A program made the position numbers and the translations under genes. A stretch of DNA of 64,000 nucleotides from Schistosoma haematobium (taxonomy: Eukaryota; Platyhelminthes; Trematoda; Strigeidida; Schistosomatidae). The stretch spans positions 28,294,402 to 28,358,401 of the forward strand of contig NC_067199.1 of assembly GCF_000699445.3 (NCBI RefSeq), given 5' to 3'. Below, piece by piece: positions 36,691-51,600 of the stretch; the stretch's first letter is position 1; every line of letters starts with the position of its first letter. The notes under the pieces are model-generated. The model did not search any database. It was not told the origin of the DNA and was given only the letters and a program-made list of their open reading frames with translations.

Positions 36691-39600
36691 GTGAGTGATA
36701 ATTTATGAAAACTTTGTGCACCTGTCTTGTCAAGTATTATGTTTAAACTATGATTATCTCTAAGGTAATAATGCACTTTGAAAATATAGTAAGGTAAATA
36801 AAAATCGTACGAAAATCCATATCAAGAAATATTTGATTAGACAATGAAATCAAAGTTAAACATTTTGCTCACTAATTGGTTGGAAGATGAAAATATCCGT
36901 ACCCTGAGTCATCAGTGTTCCTACATATCAGCGTTGTTTACTAAAGATTTATAAGGTGTTATTAGCAATGAGGTGAAATGGTACAAACTAAGCTGTAAGA
37001 CATCTTACATAATGGATCTCAGTATCATATCACTTAAGAAAATGTAGTGACTCATCAGTGAATTTCAAAAATGTTTAAATAGAATATACTGTCTTACCTT
37101 ATTTTTAAATTTCTAAACAGTCCACCACCATAACCCCACTAAAGATCATACTCAGAACTTTCAAGTCTCAAAAAGAGTACAATATCTTTAGAAAACTATT
37201 TCAATGTTTTAAAAAATATTTTGATAATATGCATTTTAGAGCTTACAATGAATAATGCAAGTAAAATTTATTCATTACGGTAAAATATTTTGAGTGACGC
37301 GTTAACACTATCCCATTTAAGTTAGGAAATTGCCTTACTTCAATTATTTAATACGTGATTACTAGCATTAGTTGTATGTTATCATTCATACATAGGTGTA
37401 TTTACCTTTCTACATATTGTGGCCAACTCACATCCATTAAATTAATCTTGACGCCAAATGTGTAGTACGTAATATTCTAAAACGTATTTTACGTAAGTAA
37501 CTCAATCCAGTAGTACAATTGTTGATAACAGTAACGGATGAAATAGCTGTTTTAACCTTATTTTAATTTATATCTTCCGATAAAATGTTGCTTGTCGCGC
37601 TATTAGATTTTTACTACCCATTTTAACATTGCCCTACAACAAAATTTAAACCTGTCTGATAGTTGTTTTTTCTAGAAATCTATTTCACTGTATACTGAAT
37701 CAAAGTCCTAAACTTACGTTTTTGCATATGGACAACAGTTGAATACTTCTCTTAAAATGTTACGCAATTTCCCAGTCATCCTTTATTAAAGAGATTTGAC
37801 CATTTAGATACTTAACCACTAGTCAATATATTCAACTTTATTGCATTTCTTATAAGATGATAGATCTGAAAAGGAGAAATAACTTTATATGTGTTATATC
37901 TGACTACAATATATAACGCCATTATGAGTCTAGAAACCAAGGCAGTGATGTTGAAACCATACATATAGTATTATTTTAGATGTAACTAAGTGACTTGTTT
38001 GGGTAACTGTTAAATATCAACCAAACGGAACTAAAACATTGTACTTATTGAAAGAGATCTCAGCCAAAAAGTAGATGAAGCACACTTTTTACATTCTAGA
38101 ATTCCTATATTTTGAACTGAATACCTGACATCAAAGTGAAACCACACTTCAGACAAGCTGAAATTTTGCTAAGTTTACAATTATGAACAATTCAATTAGT
38201 TGATTTAGAAAACTCAACTAAAAACAGCATTTACGGGATAAATTCAATATACATTATTTGATCAATAATCAACATCTAAACACACTAATTTGTAGGGGTT
38301 TTCTGAGTTATCCTGGTGTTGATATTGCCAATTGAATTCTGACATTTAAAACAAACGATTCTGGGTTCAAATCCCGGAGTGTACATCAACTCTAGAATGC
38401 AAGTATATTCCACTGACGATCCATGAATTCGATGAAATGCACCTCCTGGTATCTACTGTTAATTACAATCCATCTCTTAAATAGACATACTGCTTTTATT
38501 CATCATATATGTGCTGAATACAAATCACCAATATTATCATAACATACTAATTTCAAAATTCGGTTTTCCCACAAAATATTCAAGGCATGAATAGCAAACA
38601 ATACTGAAATAGGTCAAACCAGATCCTTTTGTATAACCCAAGGGGAAATCCTCCATGATAAAGTAACTGTATTTTAAGACTGAAAGGAAATGAAATTCAA
38701 CCATTGTGTTTACATAAATGAGTAAACTAGGTCAAAAAACCAAGTAAACAAAAAGAAGAACTGACAGGAAGACAACGAAATCTCCAAACACAACCAAGCA
38801 CAAACAGGTACATCAGAACTAATTAATATGGTGCGTATGTAATAATTTTCTAAAAATATAAAAATAAAGTTGGGTCTGTTAATACTATTCAACCCTACAA
38901 TTAAAGCTTCATAGTTCAGTCATTTGAACTGTAATAAGTAGCATTACTAAAACTATCAGGATTAGCAAAGCATGCCTTCCACCACTTTTATTACAGCAAA
39001 GCTAACAAAGTGGACCTCGAATAAAATAAAATAAGTAGCAACAAGGAAGTTGGGAAATGAAACTTGTTCTGGATGAAAACAGAACATGCTTTTATTCAGC
39101 GATGTAAAATTTCATTTTTAAAAACCCTCACTTGAGATCCTTTTTAAAACTAAGTAGGCCCGCTAATTTCAAGGGATTTTCGATCTATTCTTATCGATTA
39201 GTTGTGAAGATGCGATATTTTAGGTAGTATTTGTTATCTGAATATTCTTTTAATGAATACTACTTTCCAAGTTGAAAAATAGGACCATGTCCAAACAGAT
39301 TTTTCCTAAGTTTCTTTGTTTGTGGTGAATTTAATCCAACTACCATATTGAATGACCATACAGTACAGAATAACTGAATAGTGCTCCAAAACAATTTTAC
39401 GGCGACTGTCACAAATACTATGATCATTAATAAAATAAAAACGAATCTACTTTATACATTTCATTTTCTAAAGCCTACATCTTCCTTTAAGCAAAACTGT
39501 AGAGAATAGTTATATTTTCAATAAAACATTTACTATTCATCTGTTGGTAACCTTACATAAATCAATTCATCACAAATGGCTTGAAGAACAGAAGGCCGAA

Positions 39601-42600
39601 TGGTAATAAAACTATTAGTGTACTAAGAAAGTTTTATTAAATCTTGATCTCTTAAGATAAGTCTCTTAACTTTCATTTATTTTTTTAAAGGTGTAAATAT
39701 TTCAGAGGCAAGAAGCTGATGGGAGATTGGGAAATAAAAGTAGAACAAGTATGTCGAATTCTAGATCAATTCAGCTTTTATGCTAAGTTAATTATGTCTA
39801 AGTGTATCATCTATATGATCACTTTGATAATGTTTCCTAACTCTGATATTAATCTGTGTTAATGTTAATTAATGGCTCATTTTAATGTCGTGGTCGCTAT
39901 AAATTTATGAACTAAAGGCTACAATTATTTTACAAAATACTGAAATATTCATCGATTTATAAATCCAGAAGTGAATGAATGAATGAAGATTCACTAGATT
40001 AACCTTAGAACTTGTTTACAGTAGGTACTGAAAAGGATGGCTATAGAGTAAACATCCAAATTTATTCTTTGAAGGGGAAAATAATTCTTCATTTATTCAA
40101 TAAACAATCGAGTTAACATCATTGTAACAAGCAGTTAACCAAGGATGAAAACAAGAACAAAAAATCACTAGAAATTTAATGAAACTGGATCTATGACGGT
40201 TGGAATAGTGTAAGAGATGAACAAATTAATTTCTTATTCGACTATCAGGAATTTTAACAAAAGTGAAATTAACCAGCTATCTCCTAGTTACTATCCATCA
40301 TTGGTCTATGTTTCATACTGAATTCCGTCTTTACTTTTTCGTTATTTACTTAAATAAATCCACGTAAATATAATTATTAGGAACTGATTAACAGAAGTAG
40401 ATACCTTCAATTTTTCATTACGCTACATATAGCTCATATTCACTTCGACTATAAATCAATCACTTTAGCTTCATGAAAACTATTCCTTAATATTTCTTTC
40501 TGTTAACTTTCTGCTAAGCTTTTAAAATCCACAAGAAATTTACTTAGTATCTTTCTGTGATGTTTTGAATATCAACCATCTATATTCTTCACTTCTATCT
40601 AATACTGATGAATTGAGATTAGCATGTTAACTAGAAATGATAAAATTAAATGAAGCAAATTTATAAATGGGGTATTTACTAAATCACATGTTGACAATAA
40701 TTAAATTATTATCTAATGATTATTGTCTATTTGTTGTCGTTCAGTTGATGAGTATGCCATAATATTCACTTATCTAAACTTTCAGATAAATTCACTATAA
40801 ATATTGTGTGTATTCAGATGATTTCCATACTCGTCTATGTAGAATAGAAATGTGCTGTGAACAAGCTTTAGTTAATAATCAGTACACAGTACCGAAAGTT
40901 CTGCCACCAAACTCAGACGTTGCTATAAAGTATGTTTATAAATCAACTGAATTTATAAATTCATCTTATCTTCTCTAATTATTCAATATATCTATCAAAA
41001 CTAGGTTCAGATATAAGTTGTTTTCAGGTTAGATAACTGATTCATTGAAACCGAATTATCAACTGTGGACTTTATGTAGTAATGGTTTGATAATTTTACA
41101 ATATAAGGATAATGCTAGCATATGCATACCGTGGAACTAAACTGAAACTTGTCTCTCAAATGTCAAGAAAAAAGTAAAAGATCAAGGCAGGTAAACAGGA
41201 CCTTGAAGACTGGGCCCCTAATATGGAGGGGACTCTAATTATTATTCGTAAGAAGCTAACTTTCCGATTCCCACCTACTTAGCACTACCTCTTTATTACA
41301 ACTGACTTTTCCTTAAATATATAGTACACCATGGTCGTTTTTGAGGCTTGAAATCGGCATGTTCTTTCATAATATAAAGTTGACCAATAATTCGTACTGG
41401 TTTAAGATCAATCCATGAAAAATTAAGCTCCTTTGTTGTTCTGATATTTCAGGCTCAATTCTCAGAAATTTCAATGACAGCCTATAGCGAACAAGGTTGC
41501 GTCGTTAGCATCTATTCCGATCAAATACGTTCAAAACCTCTAAAGTAAGTCTATAAAATAGCGGTTTCATAGTTTGAGATGAATTAAACATGTTTACTCA
41601 CGATTGTTTGTCTTTTCCATGAAATAAATAATTCGATTATGGTTAGTATGGTAAGTTGATCTTCCGTCAGAAATTAAATTTCATTAATTGGTAACAATTT
41701 TAAATTTGTGCCATGAGGCTTTTATTTACCGAGTTTTCAGACATCCTGGAGGAATATGGGTCAGTTTCCTCTTCGTTTATTGATAAAAGCCATTCTTCAT
41801 AACAGCAGTATCCACCATCTGACTTATATTGGATGGATAAAGAGGTTGTTTTGAGACCGACGAAACTATTCATTTCCTGTGAAAGATTTTGGCTATACAC
41901 TAAGCAGCTTTATCCAAATCCTTTTAAATCATACATATCTAAATTGACTGTTTAATTTACCTAATTCCTAGACCACCCTAAGAGATTGTTGAGACAGTAT
42001 ACAAAAACCATTATGGTTAACAGATATTATAACGCGTTTACGTTTACTAATACATCACCCTATGCGATATCTATGTTAGATTTCATTATGAGAAGGGAAT
42101 TAAATAAAATAAACTATTACCTAAGCAACATTTACCGACGGAAGCCATTATATATAACTCAAAATCTATCCCACAGATTCAACTAAACTTACTAATTAAA
42201 TATGTATAAAAGTTAATACTTTATTCTCGTTTCAGCTTAATCGCTTTATTATCAACCTGTACTCTTTTCACATTCAACTGTTTAGTGTAACAACCTGAAG
42301 TACAATAAAACTTTCCCAGGTCTTCTAATAACAATCCCCTTGAAATAAAACTTCTTGTGTAAAATTCGACATTTTATTTCGTTTTAAATTAGATCATTTA
42401 AACCTGATTTTGTCCTGATACGACAACATCCAAGTGATTTGAAGGAGAATTGGCAACCTATACTCACTGGACTAATGTATGGAGGTACACCATGTATGAA
42501 TACTTTGCACGCAATATATAATATGAAAAATCGCCCATGGCTTGTGAGTTTATTAGAATTTTTGGTTAGTTAATGGGACTACTGTTATTAACATACTTAC

Positions 42601-45600
42601 TTCCTTTTCGTAACAAAAAATCTACCCGAAGAAATTCTCGCAAATGTGTTTCTACTAAAGCTTTGGTGGTAACACCCGTATATTCAATGAATTCGGCTTC
42701 ATAAAACAGAAATCATATGAACTAAAAGTAATTCAGGATATCCTAAAACTATGAACACCAAAAGAACAATCTTAAGGCCTTCTCATTGTTCTATCGAAAT
42801 CTTAAGGCCACAACATTAATATTTTGTATAGCAATTACAATCATGAAGACAAACATGTCGTACTTACGTTTTTAATGTCTATTAGATTTATTAAACACTG
42901 CTTTACAGTTTATTTATCTACAGACCATTTTAATTGAATTATGATCTTTCTCATTTTTCAACGCATACATATGGCGAATTTTTCTGTAGATTTCAGTCCC
43001 AGACATATTAAGTGATGAAATGTATAGTGTTTAAAAAATTCATCTCCTTCCTATGTTATATTGTTTAGATTGAGAGTTTAATTAAAATGTGCTTAGAGTT
43101 CTATAATAAACTGATTTAAACGGCTTTCAGGTTTATTTATTTTCGCCTTTGTTTTTTTGAATTGATTTACTATTAAACCTATATACATGTTCAAAATGTA
43201 TCACTTAGTCTGGAAAAGCCAACTACAAATCCTCGGAATTTAAATTTTTTGTGTAAGTTTTTATACACTATGAAAACTTATAGGACATCTACTGTCGTAC
43301 ATATGCAGAATAACAGCTGATATTATACATCACTAAATGGTTTTACCAACAGATTTTATGTGTATATACAACAAAAGCATACTTTTCATACTGAAGCTCA
43401 AATTAGATTGCTCATTCGACAAGTAGCTGATTAATTACAATCAAACAGCTCATATAAATATACTTTTGAACAAAGTTTGAAGAGCGCATTTATCCTAGGG
43501 GTCAATTTATATAACTTGACCAGTAAACTATGGTAATAAGTCAAGAATCAAGCTTTTTGAGTGAGATTATCTATTGTTTTGTATTGTTCACAGATACATC
43601 GTTACAAAAATATGTAATTTCGTAGGATTAGAATGAATGAAGCTTATATAATCAGTGACAAAATAATAATGGTCAGCACATGTGTGTAAAGATCGAAACT
43701 GTAAAATCTTAGAAGCCTATACTAACTGTTAACCATAATTCAGAAGTTAATCTGTCCAAACAATGACAATGATTTCTTAAAGATTTTCAGTGGTAAGGTT
43801 CATGAATATGTATTTAAACTAAGATAGTAACTACAGATCATTAGTTATGTAGACAGCAGGTTATAACTACTAGTTTCGTTACACACCAACTTTTGTTTAA
43901 CCGTTTCTACAAATGAAAAAGATATACTTCCAACTAACTTTATGAATAGTTTTCATATTGCCCGGATCTACATTTCATAAGTGAACCTTCATATTCTTAT
44001 AAATTAAAATTAACGTTATCACTACTCAATATACCACGTTAAACTAACTGAATACACTTCCTCATTAAGCTAATTCACTTTTGTCCTAAATATTCTTTCT
44101 TTACTGCTGTTCTTGAAATTAACCGAGTTCTTCAGGTTAAATATATATTTACTTTCCTTCCAGTTCGCTCATTTATTAATGATCCGAAATCGATTGGGCA
44201 AAGAAAATTTTCCACTTATTTCACAAACCTATCATACAAGTCATAAAGAAATGGTATGTATCATAAACTGTATACTTTTTTATAATGAAACAGTGATTTT
44301 AGCAATTAGTTTTGTCCTTATTAACGTATAAAGCGATAATTGAAAAGCCCATCATAAAATTTGATCGTGTTCAGGTATACATACAAAATTTATTTAACTA
44401 GCTTCATTGGAAATAAAATCAGATCGACTTTTAATACAGTGAAAATTATTATCCTATAAAAAACGGTTTAGTTTCGGAATCGAATCATTTTAGATTCTGG
44501 CAATGACGACATAACATTATAAAAGTTTTTCAGCGCTACTATTTACCGTCATAAACTCAAATCAACTGTATACTAACAGAGGACTGGACAGCACTGACTT
44601 CATCTTTGTACTAGTTTAGAACTTCTTACAAGTTCATATAATTGACAGGTTTCAGGATCATCAAGTACTCTGAGCTATAGAACTAAAACACATCGTTGGA
44701 AATTTATCCACTTCAATCGACTGGTAATACACCATAACTATCAGTCGATACTGCCTGAGACAATCCTTTCTCAAATTCAACTTAACTGACTTCGCAGATT
44801 ACAGTCTAGTCTCAGAGTTTAACTGGATCATCTAAATTAGGTAATTTCTCGTTTGGCCGAGTATTACTTGATCTACTGATAAACGATAGGAATTGTTTTA
44901 CTTAAATAACGCTTGGTGGTAGTCTGTTTCATAAATAATAACTGATAACGATTAGAGTACTGATGATTTTCACCCAGATATATCTTCTTACCTATCTTTT
45001 TCAAGTATTACTTATTTTATGTTTTCTAGTTGATAAATGCTTACAGAAATATAAGTTTCATTGATATTGAATTATATCTAATGAACAAACATTTAACAAT
45101 TTCTAAATTATCTCAGTTCTTTTCAACTTCTTCATTGTAAAAACAAATTCTTCAATGTAGCTATAATGTGATCTGTTGGTTAAGTTTTTTACTTGATTAT
45201 ATAAAAGTAAATTAGAACAGTTAAACTACCTTAAAATAGATTGTTTTGAAGTTTATGATCTAATATTGATTTCTTTCTGTAATTTCAAGTGATTAACATT
45301 TTAAGTAGTTTAAGGGCTTTATAATTACAGACAGACATCTTTCAAGTCTATTACTATCATGAACAATTGTTTTTATTTAGCTCATCCGTGAACATTACAC
45401 AAATCATTTTATCATCGTGATGAAAAGTTTCTCAAAGATCATCAGTGGCTAAGAAAATGTAAACAAGATTAGTTACATTGTTCATCCTAACCCATCATAA
45501 AAACTGAAAACTATCTATAAAAACAGTCATTTTCAATTTCTCATTTAGAAATTATCACTTTTCATCATTTTCATAAACATCAAAAGAAGGAGCTTTTTAT

Positions 45601-48600
45601 GTCTTTCTTCATCTTTATATTGTTGGTAATCCCTTATCAGAAGTATCGAACACGTCACCTGAATAATTAGTTAAATAACTCAATTTTGTTTATTGTTATA
45701 AACCTTTGATTCTCTTCATTCATATTCATTTTAGGTTGTAGCACCAGCGTTTCCAGTTATTGTGAAAGTCGGAGTAGGTCATCGTGGCGAAGGCAAGGTA
45801 TGTAAATCAAATGTTTTAGTAAATTCAAGCCACTTGACTTTGTCATCAAACTTTTCATTCCATTGTTGTTAACACATCCATTTGTCTTTTTTAATAAGAT
45901 AACTTCATTTCAATAAAATATCCAAATTCAAAGTAAAACTTACGACATGCCGATGTCATATACAGTAGCATATTTTCTCCAAGAGATTGTCGGCAGCAAG
46001 TCACAAAGTAAAACGATTGCATAGCCGGATAATATTCCGGTGAGTGAATTTATTTCGTGAAGAAAAAAAGCAGCACAAATATAATTATGACTGTCAACAG
46101 ATACAATTCACAAAAATTAACATACTGAACGCACGATACTAGTTATTTTATTACATACATTAAAATACAACGGTTTCATCATGGAGCTTTTTTACTGTGT
46201 TATCAACACATTTAAAGTTCAGCCAGTCAGTTACTTGAGACAAAAAACGTGCTTAGTTATATAAAGCTGAACAGTACAATGAACTTATCTAATTATTAGT
46301 TATAATCCAGTTAGTTAAATCCTAATTTAAAAGTAAATCATGTGCTAGAAAGCACGGTTCATAAAATCGTCCTTAAAAATACTCATATGATTGCTTTCAT
46401 AATAGTAATAATAACTATAGTGTCTAAATTTATTATTTACATATAAGATATTTTATACTATTCGCCATAACCTCAAAGGTACCTGGTATTTTTCTTCTGC
46501 AAAATATTTGCATTCAAAAGGTGAAAGCTGACACACCGTTTATTTATCAAGATTTGGTTGGTCTTATGATTTCTGGTCAAACATATGCCACAACAGAACC
46601 ATTCATTGATGCCAATTGTGATCTCCATGTACAAAAAATCGGTACGAATTATAAAGCATTCATGTAAGTTTCATTCTTATTAATATGTATTATAAACCAA
46701 ACGTATTTAATTCCTGTATCACTACACTGCACATATAGTTCTACATACCTATTTGTCAGCAAGGGGAAAATGTCACTGACTAAACAAAATAACACTTTGA
46801 GGTTTTAGACCGACTATTGATAAGTGTACTCGTTCAATAAACAGATAGTATAAGGATTTGGTACTATTTTTCGTTGTGGTTACAGGGCTTCCGATTTTAT
46901 AACCACATGTAATAATTATAGCTGATAGTAAATATCATAACAGTAATTACGGAAAATATATAGTTTAACTACACATAAAGACTACTCAATATTCATTTAT
47001 TTCTGAAAGTAGTGGAACTAGGTAGACTTTTGGCTAGGTTATTTCTAACATATCGACCAGGTCTGTCTTAGGCTCCTGGATAAAAATATAATTTAATTGA
47101 TGAAATATAAACAAAATAAAGAAAGAAGGAAAAAGTAATATCATACACTTCGTACTGAAAATAAAAACTGAGATACTATCATGGGATTTATCAACCCATA
47201 ATTATCAGTGATAACATTCGTTAAATATAATTATCACAGAGTGATACATAGACCTAGAAAAACTGAATTATTCTTGAGGAAAAAATCATATGAAGAAGCG
47301 CTTAAGCCACAATATAATGTTTTATTCATTAAGCGAAAAACGATTTTCACTAAAAATCTTGCAACTTATTTTACCTCATGTATTAAAAGCCATGAAGTCA
47401 AAAAGCTGGTTCACATTCTCCTTATTACTGTCGCATGATTAGTGAGGGTAGTAATTTTACTAGGCTTTAAGCCTCATGCTTAAATAAACAACTCTATCTG
47501 GAAATATCCTAGTTAATAACTCACCAGCACTGCACACCGTCGAATTCACATAGGAGTGGACTCATGACCTCCAGATCCAGCGAGAACAATACTACTCAAT
47601 CACCTGGTTCAAAAATATGACTGTGACATGACGTGGTAAAAGAATCCTAAAAATGAATTCAAAAAGAGATTTCTCAACCTGAAAAAAATAACTTCATTTT
47701 GTTCATATAAAAGTGGTTTACTGATTCTTGCATTTATTTGTCAAACTATATAATTTTTTTTCATAAAGGCGTAAGGCTATATCCGGTAATTGGAAATCGA
47801 ATACTGGATCAGCATTACTGGAAAAAGTCCCAATGAATGACAAGTAAGTTCACTCTAATATCCTCATTGTTAACATTTGTAATTTTAATTACCGTGATTT
47901 TATTCACCAATCTTTCTACAACTATATATACAATGAAATTTATCTACCTCTTTAATCACGTTGTATAAAACATTTTCAGGGTATACGAAGTAAACAGTCC
48001 TATACTGTGTTTTAAATCATTCAACATCCAAAATGAATTATGGTTTGATCCATTATCTTTGATCCAATAAAATAGTTACTTATCGGAAATCCGTAGGTCG
48101 ATAAAATCTTAAATAAATGTCAGGTGGTGAATAAATGAAGGAAGTAGACTGAAAGACGATCAAAGAGTAATGCCTATTTATCAATTAGAATCTCGTTTTT
48201 TTTAATGATCGTAACCTCTTTGTAATAAATGATTCAGATTTATATCATTGTTATGAATCGAATACTTGGTCTTTCAAATGAAACAATTATATTTTTCAGA
48301 GTATACTTAGTTTGGTTGTCGTTTATATGAACAGGTTTTTACATACTTTTCAATAAATTCACTATTTGATTTGATAATATAAATAAATTGTAGGTACCAG
48401 AGGAGAAATTTTATACACCTATTACACAATAAACACTGTCATCATTATTTACATGTCTTGGTGTAAATATTGGTAGTGATCAAATTCTTATCATTAGTTT
48501 TGACGAATTAGAGCTGAATAAATCGTAGGTATATATTATACTCTTGCTTCCTATATTTTATACACTGACTTTTAAAAAAAATGATGAAATTCGACAGCTA

Positions 48601-51600
48601 ACTTTCTACTCATCCGATTAGTTACCAATGGCCTTTTGAAACTAGCTCTTCGTTTCACTGATACTGATAGGCTCTACACTTTCAAAACTATCCGCTTTAA
48701 TTTATTTTCAGATTTAAAATATGGATTGATGAAGTGTCCCGTTTATTTGGAGGTTTGGATATCTGTTCTATTGATGCGTTACAATCAAGAAGCGGTGAAT
48801 ATTTTATTTATGAGGTGATCACTTTGGAAATATGGAATATAAACTATACTATCGCATAAGCCTTTAAAGTTTTAATATGGTTTGTGTTCCGTGTATTGAC
48901 TAAAATGTAGAAAATTACAACCAAAATATCTTAATCTATTTCAGTAGTACATGATTTATCAGGTTGTTCATTTACTCTTTTTCAGTATTCTTGTAATTTC
49001 ATATTTTTCAATAACTAGCCTCTAACTGCAATTTTATTAACTTAAAACTGAAAACCAACCGTTTCATTCAAGCATTTTGTGAACAATAAATGTGCATTTA
49101 TTTGCAAATTAGCCAATACAGGTCTAAGTGGGGTCATTTTGATTACTTATAGACCGATCCAACTAATCAGTCTAAATTTTCTTATTTTAATTTATTTACC
49201 CGTTTCCCGGAATGATACTTTAGGAACGTAAACAGTATGCAGATCCATATCAAACTCATTAGTTGCTTGGTGGAACTTAAATAGTGTTATAAATCAGTAA
49301 TTCAGTTGAAAGATTTACCATACCAATAAAAATAGATTGGTCGCCACTTTTTTTAATAAAACTCACTAATTAGTGAAATTTCGTGAGTGATAACCTCTGA
49401 CTTTGAGGTATTCATAGTTCTTATTTCACTGTTCATCAGCTTCAGTTAAATTTCTTATAGGATTGTGTACTTTCAGAATAACAACAAGACAAAATAGTAA
49501 TGATAATGTAATATTTTAGTGCCGTAAAATTTATAAAACTCATAAAGCACAAAAATTAGTTTATAATTGTATTGAACTTTTCCCTCCAAGAATCTGCATT
49601 TTGTACTGCGTTAACTATAGATGTCAGAAACCAATGCTTTCAACTGATCTATTCCATAACATAAAGTGTAGAGAGATATTAACATCCAAATCCCATAAAA
49701 GCAGTTATTATTGATCTGTAGTTAGGTTGATGGGATAACACAATTAAAATCCATGAACAGGATTCTGCTCACTTAAGATTTTAAGTGCCGATTAGTTTCT
49801 ACTCTGTTAACTAACAATAGTAGGACTTACAGCTCTGTGGACGTGATCCTATCTATATCAAAGAGACTGATTAGAAGTTTGACACGAGCCCTCGATCTAT
49901 ATCCACAATTTTCGATCACTTGGGCTAGAAACCATATTAGAGACTTCGTAAATTGAAATTCAGTAGGACTGACAAGTAGATAATATATCATTGGTTACTG
50001 GTCATTGATCAGTTATTAGAATCTAGATTTTATTTACAATATACAGTTTAATTTTACTCATCTCGACCCATCTTATATAGTATTAGAAAAGTCAAACATA
50101 CCTACAGACCAAACAACACAATATGTTAATCAATAGTATAGTTTTTATCTAAGCGTGTAAATACTTTATGGCGTCATTTTCGTATATTTATTCTTTTTCG
50201 ACCTAACTTTTAGGCAAATGGTTCAGACATGACCCTCTATGGAGATAGTCAAGAAACTGATAGGACAGAAATTGCTGAACTAGTGATGCAACGTATGCAG
50301 TCTATAACATATTCTTCATCTATGTAAGTGCCAACTTATAAATATCAAAATAAAGTTGGCTAGGAAAATACAACCTTTATATTTTATTATTAAATGAAGT
50401 CAATAGTTATATGTACGTACTTTTACAAGAATACTTACTTAAGAACTAGATTCTCAAACTTGAGCTTCTCTGTCTCATAGCTACGAGAGCAGCGAATTCC
50501 AATGTAGCCATTCAACAGCTATTCAAACTAGAATTATGTCTAGGATGTGCAATATTTTCATTTAGATCACAAATTTGGGTTAAAATATATTACCGATAAC
50601 TACTGAAGTTTTGTTATTTTCATAAATGAGCAATAAACTTTAAAGCACTTTCGAAAATAGAAGATAGATTTTGTAACTAATCAAAATCGATCATTAATAT
50701 TCTGTCAATGCTGTCATTAATATCCTCATGGTTGGGCTGAACTTTTACAGGTTTTACCCGTTTTTAATGTTTTTATCCTGAAACTTTAAATCACTCAGCG
50801 GACTCACTTTTCGATGCTGAAAGCTGGCAGAAAAGAATCGATTTCTAAATTCAATATGATAATATTTAAACTGGCGCTATTGTTCATGATTAACTTGTTT
50901 TAATGGTTTTTTAACAAAATTCTGCAAAACTGGTATTATTATCTGTATGAACATATTAATACTGAAATAATATGGATTAAGTAGAAACTGTTTTGATGGA
51001 AACATACAAAGAATTGATTACTCATGTAGAACTCACTTGAGTATATCTTTAAATCCCTATACACTTGCCCTTGGTTCGGAAGTGAAAGTACAGTAGTCGA
51101 AGTAAACCGAATATTAATGATCCTGTGAATTACAATTATCTCACTTCCGTTTACTTTTAATCCTATATGACTCTAAATCAACTAAAATATTTTCTCCGGT
51201 AATTTCGTACTGGTATTTTTTTATAGAATGAGCATGCTGCATGCATGCAATCCAGTCTTATCTTGCCTGCTATATAGCTAGGCGTAGTTGGTATGTACTT
51301 TATTCTGTCGAGTTTATTTTTAAGACAAATGCTTTTTTCTTTTCATAGTTTAATTACTATAAGAAAAATGTATGTATATGCTTTACAAATATTTTTTATT
51401 CCATATAAAGTCCTAAGGTTCCAAGTCTACAAACAATCGGTAGAACAAGCGAAACAGAAAGACCAGTAGGTATTGGTATAGGAAGTGCAACACCTGCTGC
51501 TCAGCCTAGTATTGGACCTAGTGCAGTACACCCTACGTATAATCCACCATTTCAGCAACTTCCATCACAACCTTACTCACAAGTACATCAATCGCAACCA

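Noticed and set aside
41700..41900. Minus-strand frame in synapsin intron 3 as a possible nested TIMP exon
   Set aside because: It has only one adjacent Cys pair and none of the TIMP N-terminal CxC pattern; flanks show no clear splice logic.
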